64,000 nt of DNA. It comes from Burkholderia sp. S171. Lineage in GTDB: Bacteria; Pseudomonadota; Gammaproteobacteria; Burkholderiales; Burkholderiaceae. The stretch spans positions 1 through 64,000 of the forward strand of contig NZ_LMUF01000048.1 in the NCBI RefSeq assembly GCF_009766085.1. Direction: 5' to 3'. Positions 18,611 to 27,376 of the stretch are shown piece after piece. The notes below the pieces were generated by a model. That model had not been told where the DNA came from. It searched no databases and saw only the letters and a program-made list of their open reading frames with translations. Numbering within the stretch: the stretch's first letter is position 1; each line of letters begins with the position of its first letter. Both the position numbers and the translations under genes were made by a program.

Positions 18611-19450
18611 CTACCGCGCTGCCAGCATGAAACTGCGGACCTTGTTTTCATCGACGGGATTCCACCACACGCCCCCGACCTTCAAAGAACTCGCCACAAT
18701 CACACCGTCAACTACCGACAGGATCTCCGCGATGTTTCGCTCCGTGCAACCGCTGCCAACGAGCAGCGGCAATGTCGTCGCATTCCTGATTTGCCGCAGA
18801 TAGTCGGTACTGGCAGCATCGCCGGTGCGTTGGCCCGTTGCGATGATCGCGTCGGCATCGAAGAACTCCACGTCGCGCACAAGCTCTTCGAGCGAACGAT
18901 CCGACACGATCGCATGCGCACCGTGCTTGACGTGGGCATCGGCGAAAACGCGGATACCGTCGGCGCGCAGTTTTGCCCGATAGCGCAACGCGATCGCCGC
19001 TGCGCCTTCTATCAGTCCCTCATTCGCGACATACGCATTCGCCCACTGATTCACTCGCACGAACGCCGCGCCGCTTGCGGCCGCGATCGCAAGCGCGGGA
19101 AGCGCCGCGTTCGCAAGCACGTTAATACCGATTGGCAAACCGGTTTCCCTGGCAATTCGATCGGCGGCAACCGACATGAATGCTGAGGTCTCCGGACCAA
19201 TATCGTCCGGCTTCGAAAACGGTACGTCGCCGTGATTCTCGACGATCAGTCCATCGACACCGCCTTTCGCGTAGGCCACTGCATCGGCGAGTGCGGCGCT
19301 GTAAATAGCCTCGCTCGAAGCCCCTTGATAACGCGGCGAACCCGGAAACGCCGGGCAGTGGATCACACCGATCACAACGCCACGCGGGCGTCCAAAAATC
19401 TGCTCGACGCAATCGGTGCGTCCGCGCCCCACGCCAGATGAAGTTTCCAT
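18611..19450 (-). CDS. BtpA/SgcQ family protein (TIM-barrel)
   Basis: 279 residues matching the BtpA family: VVIGVIHCPAFPGSPRYQG near the start, then GGVDGLIVENHGDVPF, and the final LLVGSGCTERNIAEILSVVDG. The fold is a TIM barrel with a phosphate-binding ending (GSGCT). In photosynthetic bacteria BtpA affects photosystem I; in heterotrophs the family sits in sugar operons (SgcQ), with unknown reaction. Here it is the last of seven genes in a sugar import and phosphorylation operon, 11 bases after the kinase gene. A role as aldolase or isomerase for a phosphorylated sugar is inference. Confidence 0.88.
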   Translation of the reverse strand: METSSGVGRGRTDCVEQIFGRPRGVVIGVIHCPAFPGSPRYQGASSEAIYSAALADAVAYAKGGVDGLIVENHGDVPFSKPDDIGPETSAFMSVAADRIARETGLPIGINVLANAALPALAIAAASGAAFVRVNQWANAYVANEGLIEGAAAIALRYRAKLRADGIRVFADAHVKHGAHAIVSDRSLEELVRDVEFFDADAIIATGQRTGDAASTDYLRQIRNATTLPLLVGSGCTERNIAEILSVVDGVIVASSLKVGGVWWNPVDENKVRSFMLAAR

Positions 19451-19461
19451 ATCGATTGAAT

Positions 19462-20367
19462 TCAGGTTAGAGAGTTGAATAGCCCGCGCAACTCGGCGCG
19501 GCTCGGAAAGGCGGCCTGCGTACCGCTTCTTGCGACGGCAAACGCGGCGGCGGTTTGCGCCCGCTGCAAGGAAACCGTCATGGGGAGATGCTGCGCAAGC
19601 GCCGCGAGGAGAGACCCGCAGAACGCGTCGCCGGCACCCACGGTGTCAATGGCATTAGCTCGCGTTGCCGGTATCAGCGCTGTGCGACCCGGGCGGCACC
19701 AGAGGACGCCCTCGGAACCCAGCGTGACGATGACCTCGCCTGCGCCCGATTCCCCCAGCGAACGCGCGGCGTCTTCGGGGTTTTCGAGCTGGGTCAGCGC
19801 AGCGGCCTCCACGCGATTGACCACGAGAATGTCGACGTGGTTCAGCAACGGGCGGCAATCGAAACAAACTGGTCCGGGATTGAACAGGGTATGGCGCTCG
19901 CCGGCGTGCGCATGCCGTAAGAGCTCGGCTGTGATGGCTTCGCTCAGATTGCCTTGCAGGGCAATCCAGTCGCCGCTGCGGGTTGCATCGAGTACCGCGC
20001 CGGGCGACGGCACATAGCGAGCCGCTGCGTCGTTGCGCGTCACGATCGTATTCTCGCCTCGCTGGTCGACCGTAACAATTGACATATCCGTCATGCACGG
20101 CAAGCGGGCGATATGACGGGTATCGATACCTTCTTCCACGAGCCTGGCCAAAAACCGGTCACCTTCGGCGTCGTGGCCGAGCGCAGCAAACAACTGCACC
20201 TGGGCGCCCGCGCGTTGCGCCATCACCGCCTGATTCGCGCCCTTGCCGCCGAAGTCGTGCAGCGTATTGACAGCGAGCGAAGTCTCACCGGCAAGCGGCA
20301 AGTGATCGACCCGAAACACCAGGTCGATCGCTGCATTGCCGATAACGCAAACGCCCGCTTCATTCAT
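19462..20367 (-). CDS. Ribokinase-like PfkB family sugar kinase
   Basis: 301 residues. PfkB signature 1 is the GGKGANQAVMAQRAG segment near residue 40. Signature 2 is DTVGAGDAFCGSLLAAL near the C terminus, containing the catalytic Asp of GAGD and the anion hole. It phosphorylates a sugar imported by the ABC genes of the same operon, with ATP, in the cytoplasm. The start overlaps the end of the amidotransferase-like gene by 8 bases. Ribose is not certain: no rbsD is present, and the operon contains lactonase-like and BtpA genes. Confidence 0.9.
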   Translation of the reverse strand: MNEAGVCVIGNAAIDLVFRVDHLPLAGETSLAVNTLHDFGGKGANQAVMAQRAGAQVQLFAALGHDAEGDRFLARLVEEGIDTRHIARLPCMTDMSIVTVDQRGENTIVTRNDAAARYVPSPGAVLDATRSGDWIALQGNLSEAITAELLRHAHAGERHTLFNPGPVCFDCRPLLNHVDILVVNRVEAAALTQLENPEDAARSLGESGAGEVIVTLGSEGVLWCRPGRTALIPATRANAIDTVGAGDAFCGSLLAALAQHLPMTVSLQRAQTAAAFAVARSGTQAAFPSRAELRGLFNSLT

Positions 20368-21115
20368 CGGAGGTCAACCAGTCAAGACAGTTGGTCCATA
20401 ACCGCGCGTTGCCTTCCCAGGCGGAGAACTCCGGCGGCAGCCAGTGACTCGACATATCGCTGGTCCACGCGAGCGTGCGTCCGCGGCCGTGCGTACCCGC
20501 GACTAATAGCGGATGGCCAGTCTCGGGAACCGTCGCGATCAGTGTTGCACCCGCTTTCAACTGCACTTCGTTATAGCCCAGCAAGTGAGGCCAGGGCGTT
20601 CCAAGCCCTTCGACAATTGGGTGCGAAGCGACCACGTTCGCGACGAACCCTTCCGGCACTTCAACACGATCGTCGTAAGGCAGACAGGTGACCGGCAACA
20701 CGTCCTCGACCGGTGTATTGCGAAACCGCGCACTGCCGTTGATGCCCTGAAAGCTCAGGTAACCGCCGATCATCATCAGCCCACGTCCGGCCTCGACGTA
20801 CTCCCGCAACAGCTTGAGACGGTTCGGCGTGCGCTGGCTCTTGACCCACGTGTCAGGATGCAGCAACAACGTATTCGCGCCGATGTCCGAGAGAATGATC
20901 GCGTCATAAGCGAGCAATCCGTCAAGCGTGGAGGGGAAGGCTTCCTGCGCTTCGTGGCTCGGCATATGCGTGATCGCATAGGTGCTGTCCTTGAAGATAT
21001 CCAGGAAGATCGTCGCGCCGTTTTGATAGGTCACGGTTGGAAACTGGTCGAAGCCCTTGATGTGCGTCGACATGCTCGTCCAGCTCTCTCCGGCGAGCAA
21101 AACAGATTTGGTCAT
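20360..21115 (-). CDS. Class I glutamine amidotransferase-like protein (ThuA/DUF1355 type)
   Basis: 251 residues of flavodoxin-like fold. It opens with SVLLAGESWTSMSTHIKGFDQF and has GRGLMMIGGYLSFQGI in the position of the nucleophile elbow; no Cys is present there, so it is unlikely to be a working glutaminase. The end GRGRTLAWTSDMSSHWLPP is typical of DUF1355 proteins found in sugar operons. AAGGAG stands 8 bases before ATG 21115. The end overlaps the kinase gene by 8 bases. Function in this pathway is unknown. Confidence 0.8.
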   Translation of the reverse strand: MTKSVLLAGESWTSMSTHIKGFDQFPTVTYQNGATIFLDIFKDSTYAITHMPSHEAQEAFPSTLDGLLAYDAIILSDIGANTLLLHPDTWVKSQRTPNRLKLLREYVEAGRGLMMIGGYLSFQGINGSARFRNTPVEDVLPVTCLPYDDRVEVPEGFVANVVASHPIVEGLGTPWPHLLGYNEVQLKAGATLIATVPETGHPLLVAGTHGRGRTLAWTSDMSSHWLPPEFSAWEGNARLWTNCLDWLTSDE

Positions 21116-21203
21116 GCATGTGCTCCTTAAGCGCGCGGCGGGCCGTGTCGGCGGCACGCAGCGCAAGGTGGAACCGGTTCACATCGTCTGGTGCGAACAC
21201 CCG

Positions 21204-22283
21204 TCATTTGCCCGAGAAAACTCGCGCCGGGTTCGCAATCATCATTGTTTCAATCTGCTCGTTCGTCACGCCATGACGCCGCAGACGAGGCACGAAATAC
21301 TTGAGGATGTAGCCGTAACCGTGGCCGCCAAAACGCGTCAGCATGATCTTCATGAACACGTCCTGCGACATGAGGATCCTGTCAATAAATCCGGCGTCGA
21401 TCAGCGCCTTGATCGCGCGGGCGTTCTCTTCATCAGACGGTGATTGTGCGTTTTCGTCGGCGTAGAAATACTCCATGCCGATCATGTCGTACTCGAGCCA
21501 GGCGCCGCGTCTGGCGAGCGAGTGCTGGTACTCCACATCCATGTGGCTCGGGTTCATGTGACACAGCACCGTGTGATTCAGGTCGGCGCCTTCTTCCGCC
21601 ACAATGTCGAGCACGCGATGCCCGTGCCGTACCCAGCCGGGCAGATGCACTGAAAGTGGCACATGCGTCGCCGCACTTGCGCGCGCGGCCGCGCGCAGCG
21701 ACTTTTCCTCGTTGGCCGTGAAAGCTGCCGAGACGCCTATCTCGCCGATCATTCCGGCGACCACGTCGGGTTTTTCAGCCGCGCCGCCAACGTCGGCAAT
21801 CAGTTGAGCCGCCAGTTCGTCGATCGACTTGTGTTTCACGTAATCCGGATGCGACGGTTCGAGATAAAACCCCGTCGACATCACAATGTTCAAGCCGGTA
21901 CGCCGTGAGATCCGTTGCAGCGCGGCAGGGTCTCGTCCAATGCCGAGATTGGTCGGATCGACCACCGTATTACCGCCCAGTTCGCGAAAGCGCATCAGTT
22001 CTTCAACGGCTACGTCGGCATCGAACAACTGGCAGTTATCGCGGTTCATCAGCGGATTCATCCGCAGCGCACCCAGAATGCCGATATGAACCTTTTGCTC
22101 GCCGATAAACCGGTCGCTGCAGCAACTGGGTGGCACCCATTTTCCGGATGCATCCAGCAGGACATGCTCGTGCATCAGCGTTACGCCCATCTGCGCGACG
22201 GGGAGCGGTCCGAGGACGGTCATCACGTGGCCGCTTCCTACGCCTATTGGCAGCGGTGAGTCGCGGCGAAAGATCGAACTCAT
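21204..22283 (-). CDS. Phosphotriesterase-family amidohydrolase (PHP/lactonase type)
   Basis: 359 residues. The binuclear metal centre of the PTE family is visible: HEH at 38-40 in TLMHEHVLLD, Glu in GMIGEIGVS, His in LSVHLPGW, His in VLCHMNPSH and Asp in MSQDVF. Bacterial relatives in sugar operons hydrolyse lactones of sugar acids or their phosphates rather than organophosphates. Three bases separate its start from the permease stop, and the amidotransferase-like gene follows after 88 bases. A sugar-lactonase role is inferred from context. Confidence 0.87.
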   Translation of the reverse strand: MSSIFRRDSPLPIGVGSGHVMTVLGPLPVAQMGVTLMHEHVLLDASGKWVPPSCCSDRFIGEQKVHIGILGALRMNPLMNRDNCQLFDADVAVEELMRFRELGGNTVVDPTNLGIGRDPAALQRISRRTGLNIVMSTGFYLEPSHPDYVKHKSIDELAAQLIADVGGAAEKPDVVAGMIGEIGVSAAFTANEEKSLRAAARASAATHVPLSVHLPGWVRHGHRVLDIVAEEGADLNHTVLCHMNPSHMDVEYQHSLARRGAWLEYDMIGMEYFYADENAQSPSDEENARAIKALIDAGFIDRILMSQDVFMKIMLTRFGGHGYGYILKYFVPRLRRHGVTNEQIETMMIANPARVFSGK

Positions 22284-22286
22284 CGC

Positions 22287-23291
22287 TTAGCCTTTCTTGC
22301 GCCGTTGCGGCGAGAAGATGCGCGTATTGAGCCATATCGCAAGCAGCATGATCGCGCCCTGGATGATCTGCGTATAAAACGGTGAAACGTTGATCAGGAT
22401 CAGCCCGTTGCCGAGCACGGCGATAGTCAGCGCACCCAGCACGGTGCCGAGAATGGTTCCTCTGCCACCGAACAGATCAGTACTGCCGAGAACGACCGCA
22501 GCGATCACGGCGAGTTCAAACCCCACCCCTTGATTCGACGACCCGCTGCCGAGCCGCGCCGTCGTGATAAGTCCGGCGAGACCCGCTGCCGCGCCGCTGA
22601 GGATATAGACCTTCAGCGTGACGGCGCGAACGCTGACACCCGCGCGCCGCACGCCTTCCGAGTTGGTACCAATGCCCGTCACATAGCGCCCGAACCGCGT
22701 ATGCCGGAGCGTGACCCATCCGGCGAGCAGCGTGAAGATCGCGATGACCGCGGGCGTTGGCACGCCGAGCAAACGGCCGCGACCCAGCTCGACGAACCAT
22801 CCGTCATTTTCGATCGGCACAGAAAAACCCTGCGTGATCAGCAACGCGATACCGCGCACGACCGACAATGTCCCCAAGGTCACGATGAACGCCGGCATTC
22901 CTGCAAACGCGATGAAGTAGCCGTTGATCGCACCGATCAGGGCGCCAAGTGAGAGGCCGCCCAGCAGCACGACGATACCCGGTGCGCCGGCTCGCAACGC
23001 GATGGCCGAGACCGCACCCACGAGCGCGAGCGTAGAGCCGATCGACAGGTCGATACCGCCGGTTGTGATGACGAGCGTCATGGTCGTGGCGACGATCAGC
23101 AGCGGCGCGCTTTGACGGAGCACGTTGAGCAGATTACCGGCGGTGAGAAAAGTGTGCGTCGTGAGCGTAAAGGCGAGGGCGCAGACAATGAAGAATGCCG
23201 CGATGCTCGCTACCCCTGCATTGCGACCGAGCAAGTGTCTGAGCGGCAGGCGTGGCGCCTTGGACTTGTTGTCGTGCATGGCGAGTTCCAT
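22287..23291 (-). CDS. Sugar ABC transporter permease, RbsC type
   Basis: About 334 residues with eight to ten helices, family BPD_transp_2. Typical features are TTGGIDLSIGSTLALVG and the EAA-like cytoplasmic region around GTNSEGVRRAGV, followed by VVLGSTDLFGGRGTILGTVLG. ATG 23291 has GGAG upstream and lies one base after the stop of the ATPase gene, so the two are coupled. It forms the membrane channel for the binding protein at 24124-25068. Confidence 0.9.
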   Translation of the reverse strand: MELAMHDNKSKAPRLPLRHLLGRNAGVASIAAFFIVCALAFTLTTHTFLTAGNLLNVLRQSAPLLIVATTMTLVITTGGIDLSIGSTLALVGAVSAIALRAGAPGIVVLLGGLSLGALIGAINGYFIAFAGMPAFIVTLGTLSVVRGIALLITQGFSVPIENDGWFVELGRGRLLGVPTPAVIAIFTLLAGWVTLRHTRFGRYVTGIGTNSEGVRRAGVSVRAVTLKVYILSGAAAGLAGLITTARLGSGSSNQGVGFELAVIAAVVLGSTDLFGGRGTILGTVLGALTIAVLGNGLILINVSPFYTQIIQGAIMLLAIWLNTRIFSPQRRKKG

Positions 23292-23292
23292 G

Positions 23293-24081
23293 TCAATTCT
23301 CCGCAAGTGCACGTGCTGAGCGCGCGCTGAACTTATGGCCCACGATCAGATCGACGATCTCCTCCAGATTCGTCTCGCCGATCTTCCGGTCCGCGACGTT
23401 CTGCCCTTCGTACATCACGCTGATACGGTCGCACACGAGAAACAGGTCCTGCAGGCGGTGGCTGATGAGGATCACGCTGACACCGCGCTCGCTGATCGTG
23501 CGCACGAGTTCCAGTACCGCTTCGACTTCGGCCACGGCCAGCGCGGCCGTGGGTTCATCCATGATCAGCACTTTCGGATCGAACGATACCGCCCGCGAAA
23601 TCGCGATGGCCTGACGCTGACCGCCCGACAGGTTTTCCACGTCCAGCTTCGTGCTCGGAATACGGATGCCGAGGTTGTTCAGCATCTCGCGAGCGTCGTG
23701 ATGCATCTTGCGATGATCGAGCACCGGCACACCGCAGATGCGGCGCATGGGCTCGCGGCCAAGGAACAGGTTACCGGCCACATCGACGGTATTGCACAGC
23801 GACAAATCCTGATAAACCATTTCGATGTGATGCGCGCGAGCATCGCCCGGGTCGGAGAAACTGACCCGCTGGCCGTCGATTTCAATGCTGCCGGTGTCCG
23901 GTATCACCGCACCCGACAGCACCTTCGAAACGGTCGACTTGCCCGCGCCGTTGTCGCCAACGAGCCCGAGCACTTCGCCTGGCATGACGTGCAGGTCGAC
24001 GCCGCGCAGCGACTGCACGGCGCCATAACTCTTGGTGATGTTTTCCATGCGCACGCGCGGCGTTGCAGCATCGGTTTGCAT
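23293..24081 (-). CDS. Sugar ABC transporter ATPase, single-domain RbsA/FrcA type
   Basis: 262 residues, one nucleotide-binding domain rather than the two fused in RbsA. Walker A is GDNGAGKST, the ABC signature LSGGQRQAIAISRAV, Walker B VLIMDEPTAAL, and the switch His is in ILISHRLQD. Such single-domain ATPases dimerise, as in fructose-type (FrcA) importers. It is followed immediately by the permease and preceded by the binding protein gene at 42 bases. Confidence 0.92.
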   Translation of the reverse strand: MQTDAATPRVRMENITKSYGAVQSLRGVDLHVMPGEVLGLVGDNGAGKSTVSKVLSGAVIPDTGSIEIDGQRVSFSDPGDARAHHIEMVYQDLSLCNTVDVAGNLFLGREPMRRICGVPVLDHRKMHHDAREMLNNLGIRIPSTKLDVENLSGGQRQAIAISRAVSFDPKVLIMDEPTAALAVAEVEAVLELVRTISERGVSVILISHRLQDLFLVCDRISVMYEGQNVADRKIGETNLEEIVDLIVGHKFSARSARALAEN

Positions 24082-24123
24082 AACGTTCTCCGAGGAAGGC
24101 CGAAGCGGGCTCAGTTAAAGGGC

Positions 24124-25068
24124 TTACTTGAAGATGGCCCGGTATTTACCAACGTTCGCCTTGGTCACGATCGTCACCGGCACCGAGATGTTTTTCGGGA
24201 CCGGCTGCTTGCTGATGAGCTTCATCGCGGCATTCAGGGCGGCATGGCCTTCGCCTTCCGGGTCCTGTTGAACCACTGCTGTCACGAAGCCGGCATCAAT
24301 GCCCTTGATGGCCTGCGCGCTCAAGTCCCAGCCGACAATCTTCACCCGGCCAGTGGCGTCCTGCGCCGAGGTTGCCGCAACCAGACCGATCAATGCAGGC
24401 TCACCGGTTGCATAGACGATCTGCAGATTCGGATTCGCGGAAATCAGGTTTTCAGCGGCAGTTTGCGCTTGATCCTGGACATTTTGTCCATCGACGGTAG
24501 AGACAATTTTCGCGCCCGGCACCGTCGCGATGCCCGCCTTGAACCCATCGAGGCGCACGTTCTGGATAAACGAATTCAGCGCACCCACCACGCCAATGTT
24601 CGCGTTGCCGCCAAGATTTGTCTTGATGTAATTCGCCGTGTATTTGCCGATGTCTTCGCCGACTTTCTTGTTGTCCACGCCGACTTGCACCGCGTTGTCA
24701 CCGTCGACAATCGCGTCGATGGTCACTACCGGAATGCCGGCTTTCTTGGCTTCTGTAATGGCGGGCTTGATGCCGTTCACGTCGATGGCGACCACGAGAA
24801 TGGCATCGACTTTTTGCTGGATATAGGTTTCGATCGCGTTGTTCTGCGCGCTCGGGTCGTTGTTCGAGTTGAAGATCTCCAACTCGACGCCGGCCGCTTT
24901 TGCGGCTGCCTGGGCGCCCTGGTCCATCTGCGTGAAGAACAGCGCCTCCTGGTTGATCTGCACCATGGCGATCTTCTTGCCTGCCGCCACTGCGCTGCCT
25001 GCAATGGAAAGCAAGGCAGCGCTCAACAAGACGGCCGTCATGCGGCGGAAATTCACTTCTGCGCTCAT
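24124..25068 (-). CDS. Sugar ABC transporter periplasmic binding protein, RbsB type
   Basis: 314 residues: a signal peptide with hydrophobic core AVLLSAALLSIAG ending near AVAA, then a Peripla_BP_4 domain starting KKIAMVQINQEALFFTQM. Later motifs VVAIDVNGIKPAI, VGVDNKKVG and VKIVGWDLSAQAI are typical of pentose/hexose binding proteins. AGGAAAGGG precedes the ATG. First gene of the seven-gene operon; the palindromic operator at 25183-25194 lies 115 bases upstream of its start. Confidence 0.92.
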   Translation of the reverse strand: MSAEVNFRRMTAVLLSAALLSIAGSAVAAGKKIAMVQINQEALFFTQMDQGAQAAAKAAGVELEIFNSNNDPSAQNNAIETYIQQKVDAILVVAIDVNGIKPAITEAKKAGIPVVTIDAIVDGDNAVQVGVDNKKVGEDIGKYTANYIKTNLGGNANIGVVGALNSFIQNVRLDGFKAGIATVPGAKIVSTVDGQNVQDQAQTAAENLISANPNLQIVYATGEPALIGLVAATSAQDATGRVKIVGWDLSAQAIKGIDAGFVTAVVQQDPEGEGHAALNAAMKLISKQPVPKNISVPVTIVTKANVGKYRAIFK

Positions 25069-25182
25069 TGGAATCCCTTTCCTGGTTGATCCGGACGTGG
25101 TTCGCGCGCTTCATGAGCGCCCCCGCGGCCGATGATTAAAGAAGGACTTCGTGGGCGCAACCGACATTGCGCCGCCCGCTTG

Positions 25183-25194
25183 TAAACCGGTTTA
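25183..25194. promoter_or_regulatory. LacI-family operator for the sugar operon
   Basis: Perfect 12-bp palindrome TAAACCGGTTTA with the central CG step characteristic of LacI/GalR operators. It lies in the 213-base gap between the LacI gene (25282-26301) and the binding protein gene start at 25068, an apt site for repression of the operon promoter. No second copy is seen in the gap. Confidence 0.75.
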
Positions 25195-25281
25195 TAAAAA
25201 TTAATCCGCGAGTATTGGGCTGTCAATCTTTTCAAAAAAGATAAGGGTAAATACGGAGGGAGAATGGCGGAGAAGCGGCTG

Positions 25282-26301
25282 CTAAACGGAGCGCGGCGGT
25301 CCGACTGACGCGCGTTCGATCAACTCGACCGGCAGGCGGCGCACGGTGGGCGAAGCGGTGGGGTGTCCGGTCAGCATCGCGACCAGCAGGGCGACGCTGG
25401 TCCGGCCAAGCTCGGCGGCTGACTGGCGCACGGTGGTGATGGGGGGCATCAGGAGGCTGGCGAATTCCATGTCGTCGAAGCCGACGATCGACATGTAGCC
25501 GGGCACGTCCAGCGCGCGCTCGCGCAGTGTATCGAGCAGGCCGACCGCGATGTAGTCGCTGGTCGCGAACAGGGCGGTGGGTGGTTGCGCGCACGCGATC
25601 AGGTCGGCGCCCACGGCACGTCCGAAGCGGCGGTCGTAGGAGCCGTATCGGACAAGGTCGGCATCGAAGGGGACTTGTGCTTCGGCCAGTGCTCGCCGGT
25701 AGCCTTCCAGCCGTTCCTGCACGGTGAACAGCGTTTCGGGGCCGGTCACGTGCGCGATCCGCCGATGCCCCGCGTCAAGCAGATGGCGCGTCGCCAGATA
25801 GCTCCCTTCCACGTTGTCGACGAACACCTTGGGCACGTCGGTACCCGGCACGTCCTCGTCGACCAGCACGATGTTGGCGCGCTCGCCGATCAGATTGCGC
25901 AGCGAGCCGTCGTCCGGGCGATTGGTCGCGAAGATCAGGCCGTCGAGATGGCGGGTATCGAGCCAGCGCAGATAAAGCGTTTCACGTTCAAGTTTGTTGC
26001 GCGTGATGCAGAGCGCGAGGCCATAGCCGCTTTCGGAGGCGGCTTCCTCCACGGCATCGGCGAGCTCCGCGAAGAACGGATTGGCGACTTCGGGCATGGC
26101 CAAGCCGATAGTCTCGCTGCTACCGAGACTCAGGCGCCGGGCCAGACTGTTCTGGCGGTAGTTGAGCGCGACAACCGCGTCGTCCACGCGCTTGGCCGTT
26201 TCCGGCGGCAGCGCGAGGCTGCCGTTCAGGTAACGCGAAACGGTTGCCTTCGATACATCCGCCAGTTCGGCGACATCGCGAATCGTGGGTACTTTTGCCA
26301 C
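25282..26301 (-). CDS. LacI family transcriptional regulator of the sugar operon
   Basis: 339 residues. The N-terminal DNA-binding domain reads TIRDVAELADVSKATVSRYL, with the hinge helix near NSLARRLSLG, then a sugar-binding-protein-like core (ETIGLAMPEVANPFFAEL; GLIFATNRPD; VGFDDMEFASLLMPPITTVRQ). It is immediately upstream of, and in the same orientation as, the sugar ABC/kinase operon, and the palindrome at 25183 is its likely target. The inducer would be the transported sugar or its phosphate. Confidence 0.92.
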   Translation of the reverse strand: MAKVPTIRDVAELADVSKATVSRYLNGSLALPPETAKRVDDAVVALNYRQNSLARRLSLGSSETIGLAMPEVANPFFAELADAVEEAASESGYGLALCITRNKLERETLYLRWLDTRHLDGLIFATNRPDDGSLRNLIGERANIVLVDEDVPGTDVPKVFVDNVEGSYLATRHLLDAGHRRIAHVTGPETLFTVQERLEGYRRALAEAQVPFDADLVRYGSYDRRFGRAVGADLIACAQPPTALFATSDYIAVGLLDTLRERALDVPGYMSIVGFDDMEFASLLMPPITTVRQSAAELGRTSVALLVAMLTGHPTASPTVRRLPVELIERASVGPPRSV

Positions 26302-26387
26302 TTGTGGGGTCCCCGCTGGAGTGGAGCGTAGTGTAACGCGGGGGATTTTTTCGCAGATGGGGGCAGGCTTTGTGGGGGGCTTTGGGC

Positions 26388-27236
26388 CTAAAAAATCCCC
26401 ATCGCTCCCTCGACGCTGCGAACCATCGACAACAATCGCGGCCCGACATCGCGTTCCAACTGTCCGTCCTTGAGCAGATAAGAAGGCACGCCGCAGTTGA
26501 ACACGAGGATCTCGCCGTCGGCCGATGGTCTCATTGGCACCGCCACAGCGTGCACTTCACGTCTCAGATCACCATACGACACGCAAAAGCCGCGCTCATG
26601 AAAATAGTCGATGCTCTGCAGCACGCGTTTCCCAAAGGTGTTCCATTCGTCGGGCGTCTTGACCGAGATCTCATTCAATAGCGCCTCGCGCCGATCACCC
26701 GGCAGCGCCGCGAGAAGGGCGCGGCCCATGGCGGTGCGAACAATCGGATAGCTCAAGCCGATGTCCGCAGGCAAGCCGAGCGGCGTGCTGCTGCGGCTAC
26801 TTTCCAGATACACCACGTTCAGCCGGTCGCGCATGCCAAGCGATACCGACCCCCGGATGTGGTCCGCCAGCTCCTTCATTGAAGGTCGCGCGATCTGCCG
26901 CACGGCGAGACTCGCGAGCAGCGGATAACCGAGTGACAGCACGGCCGACCCGAGCTGGAACTTGTTGTTCATCCGGTTCACGCGCAGGTAGCCGAGTCTC
27001 GTCAGCGTGTAGGTGAATCGGGAGATCGTGGCCTTGCTCATGCCGGTGCGTGCGGCAAGTTCAGCGTTGCCAAGCTGCGAATCGCGCGGCGTAAAGGTAT
27101 GCAGTATGTCGAGGCCGCGCGCGAGCGTAGTAGCAAATTGCCGATCGCCGTCGAATTCATCGGGCGTGTAGCGGGCCTTCGAATCCAGATAGTCGCTCGC
27201 GATCGTTGTCGTCTCCGGCGTGTTATTGCGGTCCAT
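26388..27236 (-). CDS. IclR family transcriptional regulator
   Basis: 282 residues. A winged helix-turn-helix (NAELAARTGMSKATISRFTYTLTRLGYL) is followed by the IclR effector domain with SVSLGMRDRLNVVYLE, PIVRTAMGRALLAALP and REVHAVAVPMR. It is divergent from the acyl-CoA dehydrogenase at 27377. The shared 140-base region has four GTTCG half-sites (27304-27361). It probably controls the acyl-CoA catabolic operon and itself. Confidence 0.92.
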   Translation of the reverse strand: MDRNNTPETTTIASDYLDSKARYTPDEFDGDRQFATTLARGLDILHTFTPRDSQLGNAELAARTGMSKATISRFTYTLTRLGYLRVNRMNNKFQLGSAVLSLGYPLLASLAVRQIARPSMKELADHIRGSVSLGMRDRLNVVYLESSRSSTPLGLPADIGLSYPIVRTAMGRALLAALPGDRREALLNEISVKTPDEWNTFGKRVLQSIDYFHERGFCVSYGDLRREVHAVAVPMRPSADGEILVFNCGVPSYLLKDGQLERDVGPRLLSMVRSVEGAMGIF

Positions 27237-27303
27237 GGCGTCTCCTCCAATTACGCCATTTTGCTCCCCGTGTTCCGCATATCCAAACTCTGTTCAGCAT
27301 AGT

Positions 27304-27361
27304 CGAACACTTGGCGCCTTTTTGTTCGGAAAGTTCGATAGTGAAGTCATAAGCCGAACAC
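27304..27361. promoter_or_regulatory. Cluster of GTTCG half-sites, candidate IclR operator
   Basis: TCGAACA (27304-27310), TGTTCGG (27324-27330), GTTCGA (27334-27339) and CCGAACA (27355-27361) form two nested inverted pairs around the divergent IclR/acyl-CoA dehydrogenase promoters. The outer copies are in opposite orientation to the inner two. This arrangement fits a dimeric or tetrameric IclR protein. Confidence 0.55.
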
Positions 27362-27376
27362 ATGACGGAGACAGCA

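Noticed and set aside
19462-25068. Considered as a standard ribose (rbs) operon
   Set aside because: There is no rbsD, the ATPase has a single domain, and three extra enzyme genes are interleaved.
23335-25089. 584-codon plus-strand frame opposite the sugar ABC genes
   Set aside because: It is antisense to the ATPase and binding protein genes, both with intact motifs; a high-GC shadow frame rich in His, Arg and Asp.
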